NCBI RefSeq assembly: GCF_014207745.1
Contig: NZ_JACHJB010000001.1
Span: forward strand, 248,001-312,000
Length of the DNA: 64,000 bases
Reading direction: 5' to 3'
Source of the DNA: Nonomuraea muscovyensis
Lineage (GTDB): Bacteria; Actinomycetota; Actinomycetes; Streptosporangiales; Streptosporangiaceae
Shown: piece after piece, positions 49,252 through 56,384 of the stretch
Numbering within the stretch: position 1 is the first letter of the stretch
How the letters are laid out: each line of letters starts with the position of its first letter
The notes under the pieces: generated by a model
Told to the model about the DNA's origin: nothing
The model's input: the letters and a program-made list of their open reading frames with translations, nothing else
Database searches by the model: none
Made by a program: the position numbers and the translations under genes

Positions 49252-49478
49252 CAGGCGGCACCGCCCAACGTCTCCAGGATGCTCGCGGTAACGACGCGCT
49301 TCTTGCCTCCAACGGTGATGACTCTCGCGGGGAACTCGTTCCTCTTGATCAGCTCATACACGTAGCTGCGGCTGATCCCGAACGGCTTGCCCCCGGTGAC
49401 CGGATCCACCGTGGCCGGCCATGCCTTGATCTCTTCGAGAGTGGGAACGCTGATCTGCTTGTCCACCCCAACCTCCAA
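49251..49478 (-). CDS. Excisionase/AlpA-like helix-turn-helix protein
   Basis: The protein of up to 75 residues contains WPATVDPVTGGKPFGISRSYVYELIKRNEFPARVITVGGKKRVVTASILETL, the winged helix-turn-helix of Xis/AlpA proteins with its R-SxxY recognition helix. Small proteins of this type act with the integrase to direct excision. As the first gene of the leftward unit and the closest such gene to the integrase it is the probable Xis. GTG 49466 is an alternative start. Confidence 0.78.
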   Translation of the reverse strand: MEVGVDKQISVPTLEEIKAWPATVDPVTGGKPFGISRSYVYELIKRNEFPARVITVGGKKRVVTASILETLGGAA

Positions 49479-49616
49479 TGAGTCTGTACAGCCTTATCGG
49501 CCCGACTTAAGGGAGTACACCGCATGGACATGTGACTCGTCAAACTCACTGGACAGACTCATGGGCCACATGAGGCAAACTTGTGGACGCTCGTGGACTG
49601 CCGTACGGTCTCCCCT
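49479..49616. promoter_or_regulatory. Divergent control region of element 2 (xis-like side / integrase side)
   Basis: The 138 bases separate the leftward unit from the rightward pair ending in the integrase. TGGAC recurs four times (near 49523, 49551, 49583 and 49593), and GACTC/ACTCA elements alternate with it, a likely operator array. The rightward gene at 49617 has no ribosome site, so its transcript is probably leaderless. Confidence 0.4.
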
Positions 49617-50156
49617 ATGACGCATCGCTGGCTTGTGGATCCTGACCTGCACCCGGACGTCCCGAAGGGCGACGACTACGAGCTGCAGGAGCTCGAAGCG
49701 AAGTTGAAGGAGGACTTCGGGGGCGACGAATGGCGCGTCTGGCATCACAAGAGCAGCGGCGTGCCGGGGACCGGCGTGGGTGCTGGCTACACCAAGAACG
49801 AGAGCGGCCGGTATGTGCTGTCGGCATTGGTCCTGATCGGGGACGCGATCACGACTGACATCGTCCGCAGAGTGCCCGTGGTCGCACTTGAGAACTCGAT
49901 CAACATCAGCCATGACACGGTGCGGGAAGAGGTCGACAAGCTACCGCCGCTTCAGCGCACACCCGACATGAGCCCCGAAGAGTTCTCGCGGCTCGTCGCA
50001 CGGCACTACCTGACGTGGGCCCGCGGCGTACCTCACCCGGCCGCGGCCATGGCAGCAGACGCGGGCGCCAAGCTGCCGACAGTCCACACATGGATCCGCG
50101 AAGCGCGACTTCGCGGGTTCCTGCCGCCAGCGAAGCGCGGCAAGTCATCAAGGTAG
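49617..50156 (+). CDS. Hypothetical protein preceding the integrase
   Basis: The 179-residue protein starts MTHRWLVDPDLHPDVPKGDD with an acidic helix, then a strand section (EWRVWHHKSSGVPGTGVGAGYTKNESGRYVLSALVLIGDAIT) and a C-terminal helix-turn-helix-like part (YLTWARGVPHPAAAMAADAGAKLPTVHTWIREARLRGFLPPAKRG). The ending is like that of DNA-binding proteins that share a transcript with integrases in actinomycete elements. It ends 13 bases before the integrase start and probably regulates or assists it. Confidence 0.68.
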   Translation: MTHRWLVDPDLHPDVPKGDDYELQELEAKLKEDFGGDEWRVWHHKSSGVPGTGVGAGYTKNESGRYVLSALVLIGDAITTDIVRRVPVVALENSINISHDTVREEVDKLPPLQRTPDMSPEEFSRLVARHYLTWARGVPHPAAAMAADAGAKLPTVHTWIREARLRGFLPPAKRGKSSR

Positions 50157-50169
50157 GGAGGAGCGTGAT

Positions 50170-51366
50170 GTGGCCAAAGACCCCATCAAGACCGTCACGC
50201 TGAAGGACGGCACCAAGCGATATCGGTTCGTGGTCGACATCGGCCGCGACGAGAACGGCAAGCGCAAGCAGCTCACCATCACGAAGGACACAAAGAAAGA
50301 AGCTGTCGCCGAGTTGGCCCGCATCAGGCACCAGCGCAACACTGGCAGTCTGGTCGCGCCGAGCAAGACGACCGTGAACGAACTGCTGGACATCTGGGTC
50401 AAGGCGGCGACACGCGACGTCGAGGAGGGCACGGCATCGAACTATGAGAGCGCCATCAAGCCCGTCCGCGTCCGACTCGGCCACAAGAGGCTCCAGGAGC
50501 TCACCGAGGACGACATAGAGAGCCTCATTGACTGGATGCTCACGGAGGGCCGGCGCCGCGGCGGCCAGGCGGGAACCGGTCTTGGCCTTCGTACGGTCAG
50601 GCTCACACTGGGGCGCCTGCGCTCGGCGCTGAACCTCGCAGTGCGCCGCAACCTTGTAACGCGCAACGTCGCCGAGCACGTCACCATCTCTCGCGAGGCG
50701 AAGAATAAGGCGGCCAAGGCCAAGAGCAAGCCGTGGGCCGAGCCTGAGGTGAAGGCGTTCATCGAGGCCATCAAGGGGCATCGCCTGTTCGCGGTGATGC
50801 TCCTCGCATTGATCGCCAACCGGCCCGCTGAGGTGTGCGGGCTCCGGTGGGATGACGACGTGGACCTCGACGGCGCGGGCACCATCGCCATTGGCAACAC
50901 CCGGACGATCGTCTACGACGCCAAGCTGAAGCAGGGCGAACGCAACAAGGTGGTGGAGAAGGGCGCCAAGTCGGACGCCGGCGAGAGGATCCTCCCAGCA
51001 CCGGCACCGGTCGCTCGAGCGTTACGCGCCTTCAAGGCGTTGCAGGCCGCGGAGAAGCTGGCCGCCGGCGATGGCTACGAGAACTCCGGGTACGTCCTCG
51101 TGGACGAGTTGGGCCGGCCGTGGAAGACGGACAAGCTGCGGCGTGAGGCGTACAAGCTCATGGAGGCCGCGGGCGTCCGACGAGTTCGGCTGTATGACGC
51201 GCGGCATGCCTGCCTGTCGTGGATGGCGAACAACGGCGTCCCGGACACAGTGGTGTCGGCATGGGCGGGTCACAGCGACCTGTCGTTCACGAAGCGGGTG
51301 TACGTCCATCCCGATCCCGAGAGCCTTCGCGCCGGCTCGGACAAGCTCGCCGAGTTGCTGAGCTAG
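50170..51366 (+). CDS. Tyrosine recombinase (integrase) of element 2
   Basis: The 398-residue protein has an N-terminal AP2-like arm-binding part (KRYRFVVDIGRDENGKRKQLT), a SAM-like core-binding domain (about residues 65-160) and a catalytic domain. It has Arg 218 (ANRPAEVCGLRW), a lysine in GAKSDAGERILP, Arg 345-His 346 in LYDARHACLSW, His in WAGHSDLSF near 368 and nucleophile Tyr 378 (RVYVHPD). Tyr 342 replaces the first His of the usual HxxR box. GTG 50170 follows GGGAGGAG. It integrates and, with Xis, excises the element at tRNA-Pro. Short hairpins (51434-51447, 51463-51475) follow before the att site. Confidence 0.93.
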   Translation: MAKDPIKTVTLKDGTKRYRFVVDIGRDENGKRKQLTITKDTKKEAVAELARIRHQRNTGSLVAPSKTTVNELLDIWVKAATRDVEEGTASNYESAIKPVRVRLGHKRLQELTEDDIESLIDWMLTEGRRRGGQAGTGLGLRTVRLTLGRLRSALNLAVRRNLVTRNVAEHVTISREAKNKAAKAKSKPWAEPEVKAFIEAIKGHRLFAVMLLALIANRPAEVCGLRWDDDVDLDGAGTIAIGNTRTIVYDAKLKQGERNKVVEKGAKSDAGERILPAPAPVARALRAFKALQAAEKLAAGDGYENSGYVLVDELGRPWKTDKLRREAYKLMEAAGVRRVRLYDARHACLSWMANNGVPDTVVSAWAGHSDLSFTKRVYVHPDPESLRAGSDKLAELLS

Positions 51367-51484
51367 ACATGATCAAAAGGCGTATGTGAGAAATTGTGAG
51401 ACGGACGGCCTTAGGAAAGACCAAAGGCCCTGCCTCACCAAAGTGAGACAAGGCCCTGACCTGGACTTTCAGTCCTTCCAACCG

Positions 51485-51559
<75 letters not shown>

Positions 51560-51629
51560 GTCTTGTGGCCGCCCCCTGCGGGGCGGGACGTCATAACCTT
51601 AGCGCACATCGAAGGGGCGCGCGTACATC

Positions 51630-52079
51630 GTGGGCGGGAGCGGAGGTGGGCCGGTGGGGCGGAGGCCGACGATCGACCGGGGCGAGCTGGCGAGGCTCGT
51701 GGGTGAGGGGTTGAGCGTGCAGGAGCTGGCCGCGCACTTCGGGGTGAGCGAGTCCGGGGTGCTGCAGGCCAAGCGGGCCGCCGGGCTGGCCAAGCCGATG
51801 CTGGACCACAGCCGGGCGGTGCCGTGGAAGGTGGCACGGGCGCACACGCAGTCGGGGCCGGCGACGAACCTGCGCAACCTGTCGGCCGCCGCGCAGGGCC
51901 GGCCGCCCGCGTCCGAGCGGCTGAACACCGCGTTGCGGTGGGCGCAGCGGCTCGTCGACGAGGGGCTGGACGTGGCCTACGACCCGGCCGAGGGGTTCGG
52001 GGAGGTCCCTGCGGCACCAGGGGGCTCACATGTCGCCGCGGTGCTCGCGGCGGCGCGGGAGGCACTGGAAGGGCGCTGA
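51630..52079 (+). CDS. Helix-turn-helix domain protein
   Basis: The 149-residue protein has an early helix-turn-helix (RGELARLVGEGLSVQELAAHFGVSESGVLQAKRAAGL at about residues 17-53), then a polar helical region with ERLNTALRWAQRLVDEGLDVAYDPAEGF and an alanine-rich end. It is the first chromosomal gene after the tRNA and lies 70 bases from it. It may be a small regulator; the target is unknown. Confidence 0.68.
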   Translation: MGGSGGGPVGRRPTIDRGELARLVGEGLSVQELAAHFGVSESGVLQAKRAAGLAKPMLDHSRAVPWKVARAHTQSGPATNLRNLSAAAQGRPPASERLNTALRWAQRLVDEGLDVAYDPAEGFGEVPAAPGGSHVAAVLAAAREALEGR

Positions 52080-52147
52080 GGGGCGCGTTTCGACAGCGCG
52101 TTCGGGGGCAGTCGCTGGTCTCTACACAGAGACCGGAGGCGAACATC

Positions 52148-52696
52148 ATGACCACCTTCATCTGGGTGGCTGTCGTCGTGGTCGCGGTGGTGGCGGTCGT
52201 CGCAGTCGGGTACGTGGTGCTCCAGCATCAGCAGCGCCGCAGCCGCCTCCGCGCACGTTTCGGCCCCGAGTACGAACGCCTGGTGGCCGAGCACGACAAC
52301 AGGCGGGATGCGGAAGAGGAACTGCTGGCCCGGGAGCAGCGGCACGCGGAGCTGGACATCCGGCCGCTGGCGCCGGAGGCGCGTGACACCTACGCCAAGC
52401 GGTGGCGGGACGTGCAGGAGCGCTTCGTGGACGCGCCGATGTTCGCGGTGACGGAGGCGGACCAGCTCGTCGCCGCGGTGATGGCCGAGCGCGGATATCC
52501 GACGGAGGGCTTCGAGGAGCGGCTGGCCTACCTGTCCGTGGGGCACGCGGCCACGCTGGACCACTACCGCAAGGCGCATGAGATCAGCGGGCGCGCGGCA
52601 CGGAAGGAGTCCTCCACGGAGGATCTCCGGCAGGCGATGGTGCACTACCGCGCGCTGTTCGAGGAACTGCTGGAAGAGACGACACGAGGACGGTGA
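52148..52696 (+). CDS. Membrane-anchored protein sharing a helical domain with its neighbour
   Basis: The 182-residue protein starts with one membrane helix (FIWVAVVVVAVVAVVAVGYVVLQ), then a charged coiled part and the domain ARDTYAKRWRDVQERFVDAPMFAVTEADQLVAAVMAERGY, with a final LRQAMVHYRALFEELLEE. The same WRDxQxxFVDxP...LRQAxxxYRxxxExLL pattern is in the next gene, so the pair is duplicated. A hairpin GGTCTC/GAGACC (52117-52134) sits directly before its GGAGG site and could influence translation. Function is unknown. Confidence 0.75.
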   Translation: MTTFIWVAVVVVAVVAVVAVGYVVLQHQQRRSRLRARFGPEYERLVAEHDNRRDAEEELLAREQRHAELDIRPLAPEARDTYAKRWRDVQERFVDAPMFAVTEADQLVAAVMAERGYPTEGFEERLAYLSVGHAATLDHYRKAHEISGRAARKESSTEDLRQAMVHYRALFEELLEETTRGR

Positions 52697-52702
52697 TCCG
52701 AG

Positions 52703-53539
52703 ATGGCCGATGAGCTGAAAGTGCCGTCGCAGAAGCAGCGGGCCGAGCGGTCCGGCGGCTCGGGTGAGGACGACCTGCGGGTCGTCGTGGCCAGGGACGA
52801 CGCCCCGGTGCACGGTTCCGCCGGTCACGACGACGTACGGGTCGCCTCAGGGGCCGGCGACGTGCGCGAGAGGGCGGGCGGGCACGACGGGTCACGGGCC
52901 GAGGACGAGCACGGGCGTAACCCCCACGTCGAGGACCCCCACCCCGAGAACCCCCATCTCGAGAACACCCACGTCAAGGACTCCCGCACCGAGGACACTC
53001 ACGCCGAGCACATCCACTCCGAGGACATTCACGCCAAGGACTACAAGGACCCCTACACGGCGCCGCCCGAGGACGTGCCCGCGGCGGCGGCCGGGCCGGG
53101 GCCGATGGCGCGCGGGGAGGAGACCGGTGTGGCCGACGGCATGCCCGCGCACGCCGCGCCCCAGGAGACGGCGCTGTTCGATCGGGACCCCGCGGACGTG
53201 CAGGCCCGCTGGCGTGACCTGCAGGCCGGGTTCGTGGACGATCCGGGCGACGCGGTCAAGCGGGCCGACGGGCTGGTCGGCGAGGTCGTGGAGTCGCTCA
53301 CGAGCGCGCTGACCCGGCGCACCAGCGAGCTGCGCGGCCGGTGGCAGGGCGCCGGCGAGACCGACACCGAGCAGCTCCGCCAGGCCCTGCGGGAGTACCG
53401 GGGCGTGCTGGAGCGGCTGCTCGCGGTGTCGAGCTCGGGCACGAGCGTGGGCACGAACGCCGGGACGGGCAGCGGGGCGGGCGCCGGCCTGAGCGCAGGG
53501 ACGTACCCGAACAACACGACCACGACGACCACACGGTGA
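52703..53539 (+). CDS. Cytoplasmic paralogue with His/Asp-rich tandem repeat
   Basis: The 278-residue protein has a disordered charged N-terminal half, a run of eight 5-residue repeats of [P/T/I]-H-x-[E/K]-[D/N] type (residues 74-113), a Pro/Ala linker, and then PADVQARWRDLQAGFVDDPGDAVKRADGLVGEVVE and LRQALREYRGVLERLL, the helical domain shared with the upstream membrane protein. A Gly/Thr-rich tail ends it. Lack of a signal peptide suggests a cytoplasmic location. The His repeat could bind divalent metal. Such proteins are frequent in actinomycetes without known role. Confidence 0.75.
   Translation: MADELKVPSQKQRAERSGGSGEDDLRVVVARDDAPVHGSAGHDDVRVASGAGDVRERAGGHDGSRAEDEHGRNPHVEDPHPENPHLENTHVKDSRTEDTHAEHIHSEDIHAKDYKDPYTAPPEDVPAAAAGPGPMARGEETGVADGMPAHAAPQETALFDRDPADVQARWRDLQAGFVDDPGDAVKRADGLVGEVVESLTSALTRRTSELRGRWQGAGETDTEQLRQALREYRGVLERLLAVSSSGTSVGTNAGTGSGAGAGLSAGTYPNNTTTTTTR
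52922..53041 (+). repeat. Eight tandem 15-bp repeats in a coding region
   Basis: Eight in-frame units of 15 bases encode PHVED, PHPEN, PHLEN, THVKD, SRTED, THAEH, IHSED and IHAKD. The units differ enough to indicate an old expansion kept under selection for His and acidic residues. Confidence 0.8.
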
Positions 53540-53550
53540 GGTGAGGTGCC

Positions 53551-53745
53551 ATGCTCGCGATCGTCGCAGCGATCATCTTCGGCTTAGGGTTCCTGCTCGA
53601 CCTCCTGGGCGCGCGGATCGCCCCCGGGATCAGCGGCACGACGTTCATGCTGCTCGGTCTGACGCTCCTCGCGCTGCACCAGGGCGGCGTCGGTACGGCC
53701 GGCGTCCGCGGCGGTGGGGGCTGGCGCACCCGTACCCGGCGATAG
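53551..53745 (+). CDS. DUF6131-like small membrane protein
   Basis: The 64-residue protein has two hydrophobic segments (MLAIVAAIIFGLGFLLDLLGA and ISGTTFMLLGLTLLALHQ) and a Gly/Arg-rich tail, the pattern of the small DUF6131 proteins of actinomycetes. GGTGAGGTG precedes the ATG. It lies 11 bases after the repeat-bearing gene and is probably co-transcribed. No function is known. Confidence 0.68.
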   Translation: MLAIVAAIIFGLGFLLDLLGARIAPGISGTTFMLLGLTLLALHQGGVGTAGVRGGGGWRTRTRR

Positions 53746-53770
53746 CCCCCTACCCGGCGAAAGCAGACAG

Positions 53771-53808
53771 GCCCGGCGGCTGTGCGACTCGTCGCGCAGC
53801 CGCCGGGC
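53771..53808. terminator. Hairpin between convergent genes
   Basis: GCCCGGCGGCTG plus a further GCGA (53771-53787) pairs with TCGC and CAGCCGCCGGGC (53792-53808) with one mismatch and a four-base loop. It lies between the plus-strand small membrane protein and the minus-strand kinase gene and can end both transcripts. No U-tract follows, as is usual in high-GC actinomycetes. Confidence 0.6.
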
Positions 53809-53853
53809 GTCGTCCATGGGGAAAGTCCGTCTGCCGCGGGGAAAGAAGGCGGC

Positions 53854-54270
53854 TCAGCCCTTGCCCTGGAAGCGCATGACGACCGTGCTGCCGTGGTCGC
53901 CGACCCGCAGGCTCAGGTCCAGGGCGAGCATGCGGGCCACCCACAGCCCCATCCCGCCCACGGAGCCCGGCATGGGCCCCGGCTTCCAGATGCCGTTGTC
54001 GTGCACCTCGACCACGATCTCGTCACCGTCGGGCCACAGGCGCACCTGACCGTCGGTGGTGCCGTGGGTGACGGCGTTGGTGGCCACCTCGTTGACCGCG
54101 ATGACGAAGTCGGCGATGGCCTCCTCCGGCATCCCGGCCCCGCGCGCCCCCTCCTCGACGAACTGCCGGACCTGGGGCAGGTCCGGCAGCCGGAATCGGA
54201 GCGTCTTCACGGGCGTGCCGAGTGGCGGGCTGGTGGCACCCGCTTCCTGAGGATGGTGGTCCCCGTTCAC
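53854..54270 (-). CDS. Anti-sigma factor serine kinase-like ATPase (RsbW/SpoIIAB type)
   Basis: The 138-residue protein is a HATPase_c_2 domain: RFRLPDLPQVRQFVEEGARGAG at the start, the N box VIAVNEVATNAVTHG near residue 65, the G1 box EVHDNGIW near 92 and the G2 box SVGGMGLWVARMLALD near 107. RsbW proteins bind and hold a SigB/F-type sigma factor and phosphorylate a STAS antagonist. Both partners are encoded next to it. It lies 16 bases after the sigma gene on the same strand, so the two form an operon. Confidence 0.87.
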   Translation of the reverse strand: MNGDHHPQEAGATSPPLGTPVKTLRFRLPDLPQVRQFVEEGARGAGMPEEAIADFVIAVNEVATNAVTHGTTDGQVRLWPDGDEIVVEVHDNGIWKPGPMPGSVGGMGLWVARMLALDLSLRVGDHGSTVVMRFQGKG

Positions 54271-54286
54271 CCGGCTATCCGCCCTC

Positions 54287-55060
54287 TCAGCCGACGAGCA
54301 GCTCCGTGCGGAGCTGGTCGAGGACTTTACGCAGAATCCTCGACACGTGCATCTGCGAAATGCCGAACTCCGCCGCGATCTCGGCCTGTGTCATGTTGCC
54401 GAAGAACCGCAGCAGCAGGATGTGCTTCTCGCGCGACGGCAGCGCGTCGATCAGCGGCTTGACGGCTTCGCGGTCCACCATCGTACTCAGAGTGTCGTCG
54501 TCCTCGGGGATCACGTCCCCCAGCGACGCGGCGTCGTCGTCGGCGCCGAGGGGCGCGTCGAGCGACAGCGTGCTGTAGGCGGCCGAGGCGTCGAGGGTGA
54601 GGAGGACGTCCTCCTCGGAGATGTTCATCTTGGCGGCCAGCTCCGCGACGGTCGGGGAACGGCCGAGGGTCTGGCTGAGGTCGGCGACGAGCCGGTTGAG
54701 CTCGGAGCGGCGCTCCTGGTAGAGCCGCGGCACCCGGATGGCCCAGGTCCGGTCGCGGAAGTGGCGCTTGACCTCGCCGGTCATCGTGACGACGGCGTAG
54801 CCGCGGAACGCGTGACCGAGCGTCGGGTCGAAGCCGTTGACGGCCTTCATCAGGCCGACGTACGCCGCCTGCAGGAGGTCCTCCAGCGGCTCGCCGCGGT
54901 AGCGGTAGCGCCGGGCGATCTCCATGGCGAGCGGCCGGTGCATCTCGACGATGCGCTCGCGCAGCCGTTCTCTCACGCTCTCGGGGGTGCCCTCCCTGAC
55001 CATCTCGGCCAGGAGCTCTTCGGCGGTCATCTCCTCGAGAACGTATTCCTGCAGAGCCAT
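54287..55060 (-). CDS. SigB/SigF/SigG-family RNA polymerase sigma factor
   Basis: The 257-residue protein has region 2 (YRGEPLEDLLQAAYVGLMKAVNGFDPTLGHAFRGYAVVTMTGEVKRHFRDR at about residues 55-105), region 3 (LGRSPTVAELAAKMNISEEDVLLTL) and region 4 (LPSREKHILLLRFFGNMTQAEIAAEFGISQMHVSRILRKVL), without region 1.1. This is the SigF/SigB type controlled by partner switching. ATG 55060 has AGGAG five bases upstream; the longer frame to 55339 has no site. It likely reads GTTT/GGGTA promoters such as the one at 58251. Confidence 0.92.
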   Translation of the reverse strand: MALQEYVLEEMTAEELLAEMVREGTPESVRERLRERIVEMHRPLAMEIARRYRYRGEPLEDLLQAAYVGLMKAVNGFDPTLGHAFRGYAVVTMTGEVKRHFRDRTWAIRVPRLYQERRSELNRLVADLSQTLGRSPTVAELAAKMNISEEDVLLTLDASAAYSTLSLDAPLGADDDAASLGDVIPEDDDTLSTMVDREAVKPLIDALPSREKHILLLRFFGNMTQAEIAAEFGISQMHVSRILRKVLDQLRTELLVG

Positions 55061-55232
55061 CGCTGCTCCTCTATGGGTCGCAGGGGCGGCCTCCGCCGAA
55101 TCGAAAAAAGCCCAGGCAGAGGCACACCTCGCGTCAAGTACGAGACGGAAGCCCTCTGCTGGACTTCGCCACCAGTATCCCCCGTTCCGCGGGATGTATT
55201 CACCCCCACCGCGGTAACAGTAGGGTTGCCCC

Positions 55233-55595
55233 GTGACAATGCCGGAGAACGGTGAGAGCTCGGCCGCCGCCCTGAGCCTGACCTCGTCGACAGCGGGCGA
55301 GATAACCGTCGTCAAGGTCGACGGCGTGCTCGACGCCACGACGCGCGAGCAGTTCGCCGACTACCTGTCCCTGGCCGGGCCGGGGCTGATCCTCGACCTG
55401 GCGGGCGTGACCTTCATGGACTCGCGGGCGCTGGGGCTGATCGTGCATCACTGGCAGACCAGCCTGACGTCGGGGTCGAAGTTCGCACTGGTCGGCGTCG
55501 AGTACTCCAAGTCCAAGGTGATGTGGATCACCGGGCTGGCGCAGCGGCTGCCGCTGTACGACACGCTCGACGACGCCCTGGCCGCCATCGGCTGA
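55233..55595 (+). CDS. STAS-domain anti-sigma factor antagonist
   Basis: The protein of about 120 residues is one STAS domain: ITVVKVDGVLDATTREQFADYLSLAGPGLILDLAGVTFMDSRALGLIVHHW at about residues 24-74. The serine in FMDSRALG is the residue phosphorylated by RsbW-type kinases. In its unphosphorylated form it would release the sigma factor from the adjacent RsbW-like protein. GTG 55233 and ATG 55239 are both possible starts. It is divergent from the sigma operon. Confidence 0.88.
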   Translation: MTMPENGESSAAALSLTSSTAGEITVVKVDGVLDATTREQFADYLSLAGPGLILDLAGVTFMDSRALGLIVHHWQTSLTSGSKFALVGVEYSKSKVMWITGLAQRLPLYDTLDDALAAIG

Positions 55596-55603
55596 CCTCG
55601 CTG

Positions 55604-56332
55604 TCAGGGGCGGCGGCGGGTCTTGCGCTGGTGCTCGTCGACCAGCAGCCGTGCCAGGTCGGCCACCTTGACCTGATGGTGCTGGGAGATCCGGCGCAGC
55701 TCCTCGAAGGCGGCCTCGGCCGTGCAGCCGCTCGTCTGCATGATGATGCCCTTGGCCTGGTCGATGACGGCCCGGCCGGCCAGGGCCTCCTGGAGCTGCG
55801 CGGCGTCGGTGCGCACCTCCTCGAAGTCCCACATGTTGGCCATGGCCACGCCGACCTGCTCGGTCAGCATCTCGGCCAGCGTGTGGGCGCCGAGGGGGGA
55901 GAACGCGCCGGGCCGTACGGAGTAGAGGCCGACGACGAGCAGCGCGGGCGCCACCGTGATGGGCAGGGCGAGCACCGAGCGCACCCCCCAGCGGGTGGCG
56001 AGCGCGGCGTAGCCCGGCCAGCGGCCGTCGGCGAGGACGTCGCTGACGACGACGCGGCCTCCGGTGTTGCGCGCCTCGGTGGAGGGCCCCTCGCCGAGGC
56101 TCCGCTCGGCCTCCACCAGCATGATCAGCTCGCTGTGCGAGCCCGACACCAGCACCCGGTGGTCGCGCCAGTGCTCGGCGGAGCCTCCGGAGCAGCCGGG
56201 CACGCCGGCCGCCAGGGCCGTGGTGAGCCCGCGCAACACGCTCTCGGTGGAGGTGTCGGTGCCGAGCCGGCCGAGTCCTGCCAGGTCACGGGCCAGCGCA
56301 GACGTGATCATCGCGGTGGATTCCATAGTCAC
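55604..56332 (-). CDS. GAF-ANTAR domain protein, probable RNA-binding antiterminator
   Basis: The 242-residue protein has a GAF sensor domain (about residues 40-165, ending FSPLGAHTLAEMLTEQVGVAMANM) and a C-terminal ANTAR domain, QLQEALAGRAVIDQAKGIIMQTSGCTAEAAFEELRRISQHHQVKVADLARLLV, with the three-helix RNA-binding pattern. ANTAR proteins bind dual hexanucleotide loops in nascent RNA to prevent termination. It is divergent from the SpoIIE-type phosphatase gene, with 52 bases between, and may sense the same stress. ATG 56326 is an alternative start. Confidence 0.88.
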   Translation of the reverse strand: MTMESTAMITSALARDLAGLGRLGTDTSTESVLRGLTTALAAGVPGCSGGSAEHWRDHRVLVSGSHSELIMLVEAERSLGEGPSTEARNTGGRVVVSDVLADGRWPGYAALATRWGVRSVLALPITVAPALLVVGLYSVRPGAFSPLGAHTLAEMLTEQVGVAMANMWDFEEVRTDAAQLQEALAGRAVIDQAKGIIMQTSGCTAEAAFEELRRISQHHQVKVADLARLLVDEHQRKTRRRP

Positions 56333-56384
56333 AAGCCCCTACCCCTTATGGCTAGCATTATCCCATGTGGCGTAGCGTCGGAGC

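Noticed and set aside
52922..53041. CRISPR or satellite interpretation of the 15-bp repeats
   Set aside because: The units are in frame, diverged and conserve amino-acid pattern, so they are a coding repeat.
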